A model generated the notes under the pieces. The model did not search any database. It was not told the origin of the DNA and saw nothing but the letters and a program-made list of their open reading frames with translations. The position numbers and the translations under genes were made by a program. A DNA stretch of 41,682 bases. It comes from Clostridia bacterium (lineage in GTDB: Bacteria; Bacillota; Clostridia; Christensenellales; CAG-314). Positions 25,241 to 33,633 of this stretch are shown here, piece after piece. Position 1 is the first letter of the stretch; each line of letters opens with the position of its first letter. The stretch covers positions 1 to 41,682 of the forward strand of contig JAFQSA010000009.1 in the NCBI GenBank assembly GCA_017409765.1, given 5' to 3'.

Positions 25241-25327
25241 GCTGGTATGGCGGAATAGGCAGACGCAAGGGACTTAAAATCCCTCGGTAGAAATATCGTA
25301 TCGGTTCGACCCCGATTACCAGCACCA
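25241..25327 (+). tRNA. tRNA-Leu (TAA)
   Basis: An 87-nt class II tRNA with encoded CCA. Acceptor GCTGGTA (25241-25247) pairs with TACCAGC (25317-25323). Anticodon stem GGGA/TCCC encloses CTTAAAA, anticodon TAA. It has a long variable arm and GGTTCGACCCC in the T arm. Confidence 0.96.
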
Positions 25328-25358
25328 AAAAGACTTTGCAAATTGCAAGGTCTTTTTT
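25327..25358 (+). terminator. Terminator after tRNA-Leu
   Basis: AAAAAGACTTTGC pairs with GCAAGGTCTTTTT around a short AAATT loop, ending in T6. Confidence 0.85.
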
Positions 25359-25387
25359 GATTTGCGGAGTTTTGTTTGCTGACAATA

Positions 25388-25416
25388 TTGACATTGACCT
25401 AGCCATTTGTTATAAT
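25388..25416 (+). promoter_or_regulatory. Consensus sigma-A promoter of the PI-PLC-like gene
   Basis: TTGACA (25388-25393), 17-bp spacer, TATAAT (25411-25416): both hexamers perfect. A leader of about 105 nt follows before the ATG at 25528. Confidence 0.88.
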
Positions 25417-25527
25417 TTTTGCAACAAAGTTTGCCCAACAAGTGCTTTTCCATTTGAAAATGCTAAAAAGCTATCTTATCACTTTGGGACAAACGCTTTG
25501 TTTATCACTTCACAGTATAGGTGACTT

Positions 25528-26472
25528 ATGAAAAAACTTTTGGTAATCGCACTACTAATTTGCCTACTGCTTTCCTTTAGCGGTTGCTACACACCTTCGC
25601 ATGCAAACGTTGATGTCGGCGACTACAATGGCAACAACTTTTTGTCAAAAATTGACAACGACACTCCACTATCACAAATCTTGCTACCTGGCACACACGA
25701 CAGCGGAGCAACTCGCGACTTTTTTATTCCAGCAACGGCGCGTTGTCAATGGATGAGTATCACACAGCAACTGAATGTCGGCGTACGCTACATGGACATT
25801 CGTCTAACACGCGTAAAAGGTCAACTTGACGTGTACCACGGCCCCGCTTACCAAGGAATTTCCTTTGAAGATGTTGTTAGTGACGTGTTGGAATTCCTAG
25901 AGGAAAATCCAAGCGAAACGCTGATTATGTGCATCAAGGAGGAAAGTGACGCCAAAGGAGAAAACGGCAATTTTGAAGACATGGTAAAATCCTCCATCGA
26001 CAAAAATGCCGACAAATGGTTTTTGGAAAATCGCATCCCTACTCTTGGCGAAGTTAGAGGCAAAATTGTGCTTATGCGCAGATATTGGGCGCCAAGCAAC
26101 TCCACTACTGCAATTGGTTTTGATGCATCAAGCGGTTGGGCAGATAACACAACTTTCACATTGGAAAACGGCGACTACGCCCTTGCCTGCCAAGATCACT
26201 ATCAACTAGAAAACACTCAAGAAAAATGGGAATCCATTTCCAACTTTTTCCAACAAATGAAATCCACTCAACCCAACACCTACTATCTAAACAACACCAG
26301 CGGCTATATCCCTGGTCTATTCGATATACCAAACCTGATCAAAGTTTGCAAGCACATTAACGTTGTACTTTTGGCGGAACTACGCAACACAAAGGACATC
26401 AAAGGTATCATTGCTTGCGACCATATCACGCAGGAAATTGCCAAAGAGATAATCAGTTTGAACTTCAAGTAA
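25528..26472 (+). CDS. Phosphatidylinositol-specific phospholipase C-like lipoprotein
   Basis: A 314-aa PI-PLC X-domain protein. The N-terminus is a lipoprotein signal peptide (KK, hydrophobic core, FSGC) with the lipidated Cys at position 20, so it is anchored outside the membrane. Catalytic motifs are LPGTHDSG with His57, VRYMDIRL (84-93) and DVYHGP with His104, the two histidines of the PI-PLC mechanism. Bacterial PI-PLCs cleave phosphatidylinositol or GPI anchors to give cyclic inositol phosphates; the length fits. Its substrate could be host-derived or another glycerophospholipid. AGGTGA precedes the ATG. It is monocistronic, with a perfect promoter and a strong terminator. Confidence 0.88.
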   Translation: MKKLLVIALLICLLLSFSGCYTPSHANVDVGDYNGNNFLSKIDNDTPLSQILLPGTHDSGATRDFFIPATARCQWMSITQQLNVGVRYMDIRLTRVKGQLDVYHGPAYQGISFEDVVSDVLEFLEENPSETLIMCIKEESDAKGENGNFEDMVKSSIDKNADKWFLENRIPTLGEVRGKIVLMRRYWAPSNSTTAIGFDASSGWADNTTFTLENGDYALACQDHYQLENTQEKWESISNFFQQMKSTQPNTYYLNNTSGYIPGLFDIPNLIKVCKHINVVLLAELRNTKDIKGIIACDHITQEIAKEIISLNFK

Positions 26473-26494
26473 ACTATGCAATTTTATAAAAATT

Positions 26495-26530
26495 TAGCCA
26501 CTTGATTGGTAAAAATCAAGTGGCTATTTT
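26495..26530 (+). terminator. Terminator of the PI-PLC-like gene
   Basis: A perfect 13-bp stem (26495-26507 with 26514-26526), 6-nt loop, then TTTTGAT. The stretch 26531-26733 after it is AT-rich and shows nothing I can name. Confidence 0.85.
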
Positions 26531-26733
26531 GATGCATCAACGTGCAATAAGTTTGTTATAGGTCCAATATTTTTGCGAGGACAATCTTATAAGAATTGTT
26601 ATATTATTTTATAAGAAAGTGGCGATTGTTGTTGATTATCGCCATACTATTGGTGTGTTTATAAAAAAATTTTAATAATAATTTTGATATTATAATTTCT
26701 AAATTTCGAAATAAAAACCATTGTTTGTAAACC

Positions 26734-26770
26734 AAAAGCGGACGATTTACCAAAAAATCGTCCGCTTTTT
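26734..26770. terminator. Strong terminator after fakA, usable on both strands
   Basis: A 15-bp stem (26734-26748 with 26755-26769) containing GCGGACGATTT, flanked by A4/T5 runs. On the minus strand it lies 39 nt after the fakA stop. Confidence 0.85.
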
Positions 26771-26808
26771 TATAATTTTATAATTTGATAAATTTAGGTA
26801 AAAATTGC

Positions 26809-28482
26809 TTACTCTACGCTCAAAACATAGTAGTACAAAGGTTGTCCACCGTAGTGAAGAATAACTTCCGCATCGGGATGGCTATCTTGCAATTTTTCCG
26901 CAAAGGCTTCCGCCTCGTCGGCAGTAACGTCAGCACCGTAGTACAACGTGATAACTTCCTTATCTTCCGTCATCATGCTGTCGATAAGTTCCGTTGTTAC
27001 AGTTTCCATATCCTTGCCAACCTTAACAATCTTGCCCTTGTCCAAACCGATAACGTCGCCCTTTTTGATTACAAGGTTACCAACAACTGTATCGCGTACA
27101 GCGTAGGTTACTTGACCTGCATCCAAATCGGTAAATGCATCCGTCATGTTTTGAAGGTTTTCGTTCAATGGAGCATCAGCATTGTAGGCAATAACTGCTG
27201 CAAGACCTTGAGGAATATCCTTTGTTTGAAGAACGAAAATGTTGCGGTTTTTGATCAACGTACGAGATTGCTCTGCAGACAAAATGATGTTTTTGTTGTT
27301 TGGCAAAATGATAACGTTATCTGCATTGATTTTGCGCACTGCTGCTGCAATATCGTCTGCAGATGGGTTCATCGTTTGACCACCTTCTACAACTTGGTCA
27401 ACAAGCAAGTCTTTGAATATTGCACTAAAGCCATCACCAGCACAAACTGCAAGCAAACCAACCTTTTTGCGTTCTGCTTCGTACTTAGCGCGAAGTTGAC
27501 GGTTTTGTTCCATCATGTTTTCGATCTTAACTTTGTCCAATTCACCAAGGGACAAAGCCTTTGTCAAAGCCTTACCTGGAGTGTTGGTGTGAACGTGAAC
27601 CTTTACAAGACTAAGGTCGCCAATACAAATTACGGAGTTACCAATTTCATTTAGGTAATCACGGAGTTTGTCAATATCAGTTGTTGTTGTGCGCTTTTTG
27701 AGGTTTGTGATAAAGAACTCTGTGCAGTAGCCAAAGTCCAATTCTTCCAAAGAGTCGTAGTCAACCAACATTTCGCTGTCATCGGGGAATTCGGAGCTGT
27801 TTTGGTTGCCGTTACTTTGAAGTTCGTACTCTTCGCCACCGGAGATTTCTTGATCCAAGTAGCCCATAATAAGGCCCTTGAACAATGTGATAAGACCGTA
27901 GCCACCACTATCTACAACGCCTGCGCGCTTGAGTGGTTCCAGCATATCAGGAGTTTTTTGCAAAACTTCTTCGCCCTTTTCCAAAACGTAGTTCATCAAC
28001 TTTTCGATGCTGGTTGTACGTTTTGCTTCGTCAATTGCAGCTTCCGCCATACCGCGGATAACTGTCAAAATTGTGCCTTCCTTTGGTTTGCTTACTGCGC
28101 GGTAAGCAAGTTCTGCGCCTTCCTTGAGGCCGTTTGCAAATTGACGAGTGTTACAGTCGTCACACTTTGCAATAACGTTGGAAAAGCCCTTCAAAATTTG
28201 TGACAAAATAACACCGGAGTTACCTCTTGCGCCACGCAAAGCACCCTTTGCAAGTTTGTCAGCAAATGTGGACATTGATGTGTCTGTCAAAGTGGAAATT
28301 TCCTTCACAGCAGACATCATTGTCAAAGACATGTTCGTACCTGTATCACCATCGGGAACAGGGAATACGTTCAAAGCGTCAACTTTCGCTTTGTTTATTT
28401 CCAAAAGTTTACCACCAGCGATAAACATACGTTTCATCACTGAAGCGGTTACGTGAGTTTTTACTGTATGTGCAGAAGCCAT
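26809..28482 (-). CDS. fakA: Fatty acid kinase catalytic subunit FakA (YloV/DhaL-DegV family)
   Basis: A 557-aa protein of full family length. The N-terminal DhaL-type kinase domain has NVFPVPDGDTGTNM (Asp44 and Asp46 for Mg-ATP), GARGNSGVILSQ and DSGGYG. The C-terminal DegV-like half includes HVHTNTPGKAL and ILPNNKNI. FakA phosphorylates fatty acids delivered by DegV/FakB proteins, feeding exogenous or recycled acyl chains into phospholipid synthesis. GAGAGG lies eight bases before the ATG. It is cotranscribed with the Asp23-family gene 29 nt upstream, the order known from Bacillus yloU-yloV. Confidence 0.93.
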   Translation of the reverse strand: MASAHTVKTHVTASVMKRMFIAGGKLLEINKAKVDALNVFPVPDGDTGTNMSLTMMSAVKEISTLTDTSMSTFADKLAKGALRGARGNSGVILSQILKGFSNVIAKCDDCNTRQFANGLKEGAELAYRAVSKPKEGTILTVIRGMAEAAIDEAKRTTSIEKLMNYVLEKGEEVLQKTPDMLEPLKRAGVVDSGGYGLITLFKGLIMGYLDQEISGGEEYELQSNGNQNSSEFPDDSEMLVDYDSLEELDFGYCTEFFITNLKKRTTTTDIDKLRDYLNEIGNSVICIGDLSLVKVHVHTNTPGKALTKALSLGELDKVKIENMMEQNRQLRAKYEAERKKVGLLAVCAGDGFSAIFKDLLVDQVVEGGQTMNPSADDIAAAVRKINADNVIILPNNKNIILSAEQSRTLIKNRNIFVLQTKDIPQGLAAVIAYNADAPLNENLQNMTDAFTDLDAGQVTYAVRDTVVGNLVIKKGDVIGLDKGKIVKVGKDMETVTTELIDSMMTEDKEVITLYYGADVTADEAEAFAEKLQDSHPDAEVILHYGGQPLYYYVLSVE

Positions 28483-28511
28483 TTTATGATCCTCTCAATT
28501 TTCGATAGTAA

Positions 28512-28862
28512 TTAAAGTTTTACGCCTACCACATGCACGTCGATAGAATCAACAATCATGCCAGTGAAGCGTTCCAAACCATACTTTACTGAGTTCTTCA
28601 AACTAGAGGATACTGCGGAAATGGGCAAACCATACTTAAACTTTACAAACAAATCTACATAGATGCGGTCGCCCTTGGTTGCAATACGAACTCCTCTGCC
28701 TTTGCCGTTGCGTTTGAACAAATCAGTAAAGGAATCGGAAAAACTAAATGGAACCATCTCTACCACACCATAGCACTCCGTCGCGAAATAACTTGCCAAA
28801 TTTGCAATAGCGTCGTCTGATACTGTAATTGTGCCATAGGCGTTACGTGTTCTCAATGCCAT
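28512..28862 (-). CDS. Asp23/Gls24 family protein (YloU-like)
   Basis: A 116-aa member of the alkaline-shock Asp23 family. It has TVSDDAIANLASYFATECYG at the start, RIYVDLFVKFKYGLPI in the middle and VDSIDVHVVGV at the end. These proteins associate with the cell envelope or cytoplasm; in Firmicutes the short form regularly precedes fakA. AGGAGG is eight bases before the ATG, and a promoter with TTGAAA and TAAAAT lies 33 bp upstream. Confidence 0.93.
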   Translation of the reverse strand: MALRTRNAYGTITVSDDAIANLASYFATECYGVVEMVPFSFSDSFTDLFKRNGKGRGVRIATKGDRIYVDLFVKFKYGLPISAVSSSLKNSVKYGLERFTGMIVDSIDVHVVGVKL

Positions 28863-28894
28863 TTAATTTTACCTCCTGAATAATTATCCCATAC

Positions 28895-28923
28895 ATTTTA
28901 CATTAAAATGGAATATTTTTCAA
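28895..28923 (-). promoter_or_regulatory. Promoter of the Asp23-fakA operon
   Basis: TTGAAA (28918-28923), 17-bp spacer, TAAAAT (28895-28900). It diverges from the rpmB promoter. Confidence 0.75.
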
Positions 28924-29003
28924 GCCTTTTTACACAAAATGCGAAATAAAATTCAATTTTGGTAATTTTTTTGATACATTTCAATTTTTTTGCAACTATT
29001 TGC

Positions 29004-29032
29004 TTGCCAAATTTGCAAAAGAGTGTTATTAT
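29004..29032 (+). promoter_or_regulatory. Promoter of rpmB
   Basis: TTGCCA (29004-29009), 17-bp spacer, TATTAT (29027-29032). A leader of about 48 nt precedes the ATG. Confidence 0.72.
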
Positions 29033-29087
29033 ATCTAAGCATGAAAAAGCAACAAAGCTAATTTTTTTCCTATGCGGAGGTGTTAAT

Positions 29088-29273
29088 ATGTCCAAAGTAT
29101 GCGCTATTTGTGGTAAAGGCAAGATGTCCGGTAACAAGGTAAGTCACTCCAACAGAAAGACTCCTAAAACCTACAATGCCAATTTGCAAAAGGTAAAAGT
29201 GGAAATTGATGGTAAAACATCCACAGAATACGTTTGCACACGTTGCATCAGAACAGCTAACAAAGCTGACTAA
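29088..29273 (+). CDS. rpmB: 50S ribosomal protein L28, zinc-binding form
   Basis: A 61-aa L28 with MSKVCAICGKGKMSGNKVSH and ICGK-type start, and a C-terminal VCTRCIRT. Cys5/Cys8 and Cys50/Cys53 make the four-cysteine zinc site of the C+ paralogue. Many bacteria switch between C+ and C- forms according to zinc; a C- copy is not in the window. GGAGG lies seven bases before the ATG at 29088. An open frame runs further upstream, but it crosses the promoter. Confidence 0.96.
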   Translation: MSKVCAICGKGKMSGNKVSHSNRKTPKTYNANLQKVKVEIDGKTSTEYVCTRCIRTANKAD

Positions 29274-29287
29274 TCATTGCAGACACC

Positions 29288-29315
29288 AGCCTCGAGTTAT
29301 CTCGGGGCTATTTTG
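29288..29315 (+). terminator. Terminator of rpmB
   Basis: AGCCTCGAG (29288-29296) pairs with CTCGGGGCT (29301-29309, one G-U), TTAT loop, then ATTTTGTTTT. It starts 15 nt after the stop. Confidence 0.82.
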
Positions 29316-29340
29316 TTTTACGGCAAATTTTAGACAAAAA

Positions 29341-29400
29341 TCCAAATTGACAACAACCATTGCACTCCTTTGGTGGTAAGTCAATTTGGATATTTTATTT
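29341..29400 (+). terminator. Second long hairpin downstream of rpmB
   Basis: TCCAAATTGAC (29341-29351) and GTCAATTTGGA (29380-29390) form a perfect 11-bp stem around a 28-nt loop. The loop can fold further (ACCA/TGGT), and TATTTTATTTT follows. It could be a backup terminator or the 3' hairpin of a small RNA. Confidence 0.5.
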
Positions 29401-29427
29401 TGCGACAAGCAAATTTTGGCCAAAGTG

Positions 29428-29457
29428 TTTACAAACTTGGTCAAATAGTTGTATAAT
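29428..29457 (+). promoter_or_regulatory. Promoter of the PAP2 phosphatase gene
   Basis: TTTACA (29428-29433), 18-bp spacer, TATAAT (29452-29457), 53 nt before the ATG. Confidence 0.72.
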
Positions 29458-29510
29458 GTTACAAACCCTAAAACAAAAATAGCACAACAGAAAACTGTAA
29501 CGGAGGAATT

Positions 29511-30485
29511 ATGGAAGGTTACACTTGGGCTTTCGAGTTCGAAAATCAACTGATACTTTGGTTACAAAGTCTTGGACAAGAAGGCAGTTTTATCTACTAC
29601 TTTATGCAATTTTTTACCCTGTTTGGCGAGGAATACATCCTGATTGGTGTTATTGGCCTTGTTTACTGGGGATTCAACAAACAACGTGGCGAACAACTTG
29701 CATTGTCCGTTTTGGCGGCAAACCTAACTTTCCCACTTATCAAAAACATTGTCAAGCGCACTCGTCCGTTCTTAAGCCACCCAGACATTTTGGACTTGAA
29801 GGAAGCTAAAAACATCAAGGAGAGTTTTTCCTTCCCATCTGGGCACTCGTCTGGTAGTGCTGCTACGTTTGTTGGCACGGCAATGGTAATGCGTGACGTT
29901 AAACAAAAGTGGCTACGCAAAACTTTACTGGGCTTGGCAATTGCAATCCCATTGCTTGTTGCGCTAACTCGCATGTACCTTGGTGCGCACTATCTCACAG
30001 ACGTTGTTTGCGGTTTGGCAATCGGCACAGGAATGGTTTTCCTTGTAAATTGGTTGTGGAACGTTGTTCCCAACAAAATGTACATATTCTACGCCATTTT
30101 GGTAATTGGTCTTGCAGGCTTTTTCTACTGCACCACAAACGACTTCTACACCGCTTACGGCATCATGTTCGGTCTTACATGCGGTTTCTTGTTCGAGCAC
30201 AAGGTTGTAAAGTTCGAAAACACCAAAACTTGGTGGCGAATTGCTTTGCGACTTTTGGGTGGCGGTATCATCTACATCGGTTTGAACACCGTTATCAAAG
30301 CAATTGTTGGCGCGATCTATCCAACATTCGAAGATGACTTCCAGTTCCAAAGATTTTTCCGCACCATCCGCTATGCTGTGATTGTGTTTACGGCAATTGG
30401 ACTTTATCCAATGTTGTTCAAACCAGCCGAAAAACTCTGGAAAAAGCTTGGTTGGGTAAAGGCACCACAAGAAGTTACCGAATAA
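29511..30485 (+). CDS. PAP2-family membrane phosphatase
   Basis: A 324-aa multi-pass membrane protein with the complete type 2 phosphatidic acid phosphatase signature. Motif 1 is Lys78...Arg85-Pro86 (KRTRPF), motif 2 is PSGH at 109-112, and motif 3 is Arg154...His160...Asp164 in LTRMYLGAHYLTD. Such enzymes remove phosphate from lipid phosphates such as undecaprenyl pyrophosphate or phosphatidic acid. It is longer than the usual 200-aa PAP2 proteins, with three or more extra membrane helices in the C-terminal half (about 190-310). GGAGG lies before the ATG. It has its own promoter and terminator. Confidence 0.9.
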   Translation: MEGYTWAFEFENQLILWLQSLGQEGSFIYYFMQFFTLFGEEYILIGVIGLVYWGFNKQRGEQLALSVLAANLTFPLIKNIVKRTRPFLSHPDILDLKEAKNIKESFSFPSGHSSGSAATFVGTAMVMRDVKQKWLRKTLLGLAIAIPLLVALTRMYLGAHYLTDVVCGLAIGTGMVFLVNWLWNVVPNKMYIFYAILVIGLAGFFYCTTNDFYTAYGIMFGLTCGFLFEHKVVKFENTKTWWRIALRLLGGGIIYIGLNTVIKAIVGAIYPTFEDDFQFQRFFRTIRYAVIVFTAIGLYPMLFKPAEKLWKKLGWVKAPQEVTE

Positions 30486-30627
30486 CACATCAACTTGAAA
30501 TTTTAGCGAAGGATTTTACCAAATAGATTATCTATTTTGTATTAGCAATTTACAAATTCGCATTGGCAATTTGTTATTTCGTCCGTTTGTTTGCTATCAT
30601 AAGATTACAATTAACTTTCACTAAAAC

Positions 30628-30663
30628 AAAAACGAGTATCCACAAAGGATGCTCGTTTTTTTG
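30628..30663. terminator. Terminator of the PAP2 gene, also suited to spoVM
   Basis: ACGAGTATCC (30632-30641) pairs with GGATGCTCGT (30647-30656), flanked by A5 and T7. It works on the plus strand for the PAP2 gene and, with a T5GT4 tract, on the minus strand for spoVM. Confidence 0.8.
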
Positions 30664-30738
30664 ATATCTTTTTTAAGTTTAGATTTGTTACACTATTTAA
30701 GTTAATATTTGTGGTAGTTGTTATTTAGATTTCTTGCA

Positions 30739-30831
30739 CTACTTTTTGCCTGCTACAAACCTGCCAAACAATACCCGCAAAATGCCACTAAGAAATTTTG
30801 GCGCCTTGATACATACAATTGTTGCTTTCAT
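30739..30831 (-). CDS. spoVM: Stage V sporulation protein SpoVM
   Basis: A 30-codon gene. The peptide core IKAPKFLSGILRVLFGRF aligns with the amphipathic helix of Bacillus SpoVM (IKLPKFLGGIVRAMLGSF), with the Pro and the Lys-Phe-Leu-x-Gly-Ile pattern kept. SpoVM sits on the convex forespore membrane, recruits SpoIVA and is needed for the spore coat and cortex. GGAG lies six bases before the ATG at 30831, with TAG at 30741-30739. Context agrees: in Bacillus spoVM lies between rpmB and yloU-yloV, homologues of which are at 26809-29273. A CATATACT at 30856-30863 could be part of a sigma-E -10, but no good -35 is seen. Confidence 0.82.
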   Translation of the reverse strand: MKATIVCIKAPKFLSGILRVLFGRFVAGKK

Positions 30832-30921
30832 CACACACTCCATATTTGTTATTGTAGTATATGAACAAATGGACAAAAAAGTGCCATTTTTAGCGCAAAT
30901 TTGAGCGAAATTTCAAACAAC

Positions 30922-30955
30922 AAGCCCCTCTACAATGATTAGAGGGGCTTTTGAT
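30922..30955. terminator. Terminator of lon
   Basis: AAGCCCCTCTA (30922-30932) pairs with TAGAGGGGCTT (30940-30950), a perfect 11-bp stem. On the minus strand it follows the lon stop by 25 nt, but the U-tract (GTTGTTTG) is weak there; the plus strand has T4. Confidence 0.7.
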
Positions 30956-30975
30956 ATTCTTATAGTTTTGTTTGA

Positions 30976-33279
30976 TTACTTGATCAAAGCGTGCTCAAAC
31001 ACAGTTTTGATGTCTTCCGCAAGAATAAATTGAATTTTGTCCTTTACTTCTTGTGGGATTTCCTCCAGGTCGTTGGCATTGTCCTTTGGAATGATAACCT
31101 TTGTTATGCCAAGGCGGTATGCCGCAAGGGCTTTTTCGCGCAGACCACCAATTGCAAGCACTTTGCCACGCAATGTGATTTCGCCTGTCATTGCCACTTG
31201 GTTGGATACAGGAATACCTGTAAAAGCGGACATGATTACCGTTGCCATTGTAACACCGGCGCTTGGGCCATCCTTTGGAACAGCCCCTTCGGGTACGTGG
31301 ATGTGGATGTCCGTTTGAGCAAAGCGAGTTTTGTCAATGCCGTACTCGTCGGCAAGGCTCTTAACAAGGGAGATTGCTGTGCGAGCGGATTCTTTCATAA
31401 CGTCGCCAAGGTTACCGGTAAGTTGAACTTCCCCTTTGCCTTGGAACAACGTTGCGTCTACGTTCAAAGTTACGCCACCAACACGTGTCCAAGCAAGACC
31501 GCGTGCTGTGCCCACCATTGGCTCGCCCATCGCCATGTCGTCACGATGCTTTTCCAAGCCCAAAAATTCGTGGAGATTTTCCTCAGTTACAACGATTTTT
31601 TCATCAGGATTTGCAACAAGTTTCAATGCCACTTTACGGCAGATTGTTGCAATTTGACGTTCCAAACTGCGCACGCCTGATTCGCTTGTATAACGCTCGA
31701 TAATTTTTGCGTAGGTTTCGTTGGAGATTTCCACAGCGCCTTCTGGAATGCCGTGCAAAACAAGATTTTTACGAAGAAGGAACTTGTTGGCAATTTCGAT
31801 TTTTTCCAACTCGGTGTAGCCACTAAGTTCGATGATCTCCATACGGTCCAAAAGTGGCTCTGGGATGTCGTCGGTAGCATTTGCTGTGCAAACAAACAAC
31901 ACTTTGGAAAGGTCGTATGGCACTTCCAAGAAGTGGTCGGTAAAACTGAAGTTTTGTTCAGGGTCCAACACTTCCAACATTGCACTTGCGGGGTCGCCAC
32001 GATTGTCCTTGCCCATCTTGTCAATTTCGTCCAATAACAAAACTGGGTTGATGCACTCCGCTTGCTTCATCATGTAGATGATTTTGCCGGGGATTGCGCC
32101 AACGTAGGTACGGCGGTGACCACGGATTTCCGCTTCGTCACGCACACCACCCAAAGATACGCGCAAATACTTGCGGTCAAGTGCTCTTGCAATGGAACGC
32201 ACAATGGATGTTTTGCCCACCCCTGGAGGGCCAACAAAACACAAAATTGGGCCATTGAGTTTGCCTGTGAGTTGCATTACTGCCAAAAACTCAACAATAC
32301 GATCCTTGATCTTTTCCAAGCCGTAGTGATCTTCGTCCAAAATTTGGCGCGCAAGCACCAAGTCCTTGTTATCTTCCGACTCAGCTGTCCAGGGCACTTC
32401 GCAAAGCCAATCAATGTAGTTGCGGATAACCGCTGCATCGGGGCTTGTTGGGGACATCTTGGAAAGGCGGTTGAGTTCGCGTGTGGCCTTTTTTGCCACC
32501 TCTTCCGGCATGCCCGACTTCTTGATTTTGTCAAGATACTCTTGCTTTTCGTTGGCATCTTCGCCAAGTTCGGCAGAGATTGCTCTCATTTGCTCACGAA
32601 GGTAGTATTCCTTTTGGCCTGCTTCCACTTGCTTTTTAACACGGTTGGCAATGCGCTTTTCCGCTTGAATAAACTCAATTTGACCAACTGTGTAGGCACA
32701 AATTTTTTCCATGCGGACGTCGATGTTGGACTCTTCCAAAATGTCCTGACGACTTGGAAGCATTGTTACAACTTCGTTTGCCACAACGTTTGTAAAGGAT
32801 AAGTAGTCGATGTGCTCGGCTGTCATTGGCTTGATATCAATCTTCAAGCGTGGCTCTGCTTTTGCAAGGCGCTTTACGTACTCAATGGTTTGCTTGTACA
32901 AAGCATCGCTGGATGCATCGTTGTTGCAGGTGTAGTCCATTGTTTCCACATCCGCCAAAAACAAGTTGTCGCTTGCTGTAAAACGTGTGATTTTTGCTCG
33001 CTCGATTGTGCGAGTAGTTACTGTCATAGATTGTTCCGTTGCATTGTCCACGGAAACAATCTCGCCAATAACACCCACTGTGTACAAGTCTTGCGCACCC
33101 TTTGGATTGGAACTTGCAGGGTCAAGTTGGCTCACCATAAAAAATCTTCCGCCATTTTCGATGGCAAAACGGATGGCATTTACGGAAATTGCACGTGCCA
33201 CTTCAATTTTTGCTCGAACGTTTGGGAAGAAGAAATTTCCACGCATTGCAATTACGGGAAGGTTAGTAAAATTAGTCAA
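30976..33279 (-). CDS. lon: ATP-dependent protease Lon
   Basis: A 767-aa LonA of full length. The N-terminal substrate-binding domain starts at LPVIAMRGNFFFPN. The AAA+ module has Walker A GPPGVGKT at 350-357 and Walker B LLLDEIDK. The protease domain has Ser673 in KDGPSAG and Lys716 in GGLREK as the catalytic dyad. Lon degrades misfolded and regulatory proteins in the cytoplasm. The start is a TTG at 33279 with AGAGAGGT 7 nt upstream; the next ATG (residue 12) would cut into the conserved N-terminus. It is monocistronic with its own promoter. Confidence 0.96.
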   Translation of the reverse strand: MTNFTNLPVIAMRGNFFFPNVRAKIEVARAISVNAIRFAIENGGRFFMVSQLDPASSNPKGAQDLYTVGVIGEIVSVDNATEQSMTVTTRTIERAKITRFTASDNLFLADVETMDYTCNNDASSDALYKQTIEYVKRLAKAEPRLKIDIKPMTAEHIDYLSFTNVVANEVVTMLPSRQDILEESNIDVRMEKICAYTVGQIEFIQAEKRIANRVKKQVEAGQKEYYLREQMRAISAELGEDANEKQEYLDKIKKSGMPEEVAKKATRELNRLSKMSPTSPDAAVIRNYIDWLCEVPWTAESEDNKDLVLARQILDEDHYGLEKIKDRIVEFLAVMQLTGKLNGPILCFVGPPGVGKTSIVRSIARALDRKYLRVSLGGVRDEAEIRGHRRTYVGAIPGKIIYMMKQAECINPVLLLDEIDKMGKDNRGDPASAMLEVLDPEQNFSFTDHFLEVPYDLSKVLFVCTANATDDIPEPLLDRMEIIELSGYTELEKIEIANKFLLRKNLVLHGIPEGAVEISNETYAKIIERYTSESGVRSLERQIATICRKVALKLVANPDEKIVVTEENLHEFLGLEKHRDDMAMGEPMVGTARGLAWTRVGGVTLNVDATLFQGKGEVQLTGNLGDVMKESARTAISLVKSLADEYGIDKTRFAQTDIHIHVPEGAVPKDGPSAGVTMATVIMSAFTGIPVSNQVAMTGEITLRGKVLAIGGLREKALAAYRLGITKVIIPKDNANDLEEIPQEVKDKIQFILAEDIKTVFEHALIK

Positions 33280-33331
33280 AGTAGTTACCTCTCTTGGAGT
33301 ATTTATCTTTAGTTTGGTTTAATTTGTTGAT

Positions 33332-33360
33332 ATTATATAATAAAAGCCGTTTTTTAGCAA
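33332..33360 (-). promoter_or_regulatory. Promoter of lon
   Basis: TTGCTA (33355-33360), 17-bp spacer, TATAAT (33332-33337), about 53 nt before the TTG start codon. I see no CtsR- or HrcA-type heat-shock operator beside it. Confidence 0.75.
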
Positions 33361-33538
33361 CAAAATTTGATGGCATACATAACAAAAACGAAAAACAGAG
33401 AGGCTGATGCCCCATAACAAAGGTCATAAAGAAAATCCACAAAGTACTTTTGCCAACACGAGGTGGAAGGGAAATACCCCAAAAGTCAATTTTGCCGTTG
33501 AACAGAGCAAACAGAGATTGTGAGATAACCAAACGAAT
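33361..33538. other. Intergenic DNA without a supported gene
   Basis: This lies between the lon promoter and the recombinase terminator. A 98-codon minus-strand frame (33272-33568) crosses it, but it begins inside the terminator hairpin, has no SD and runs through the lon promoter into lon, so I do not call it. The segment may be a decayed remnant belonging to the adjacent accessory islet. Confidence 0.4.
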
Positions 33539-33570
33539 AAAAAAGAGCGCCATCCTTTTGGATGACACTC
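33539..33570 (-). terminator. Terminator of the recombinase-like gene
   Basis: On the minus strand GAGTGTCATCC pairs with GGATGGCGCTC (33570-33560 with 33555-33545, two G-U pairs), AAAA loop, then T6. Confidence 0.85.
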
Positions 33571-33633
33571 TTGGTGTTCAATTTAATTCTTTTAATATAA
33601 TTTGTACGGTATCAGCCAGTGCAAACCTTTTCC

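Noticed and set aside
25120-25327. tRNA genes as the attachment site of a mobile island carrying the TIR cassette
   Set aside because: The tRNA 3' ends point away from the cassette, no integrase adjoins it, I saw no repeated tRNA 3' end, and cassette codon use matches the core genes.
33272-33568. 98-codon minus-strand frame upstream of lon
   Set aside because: It begins inside a terminator hairpin, lacks an SD, crosses the lon promoter and overlaps the lon start.
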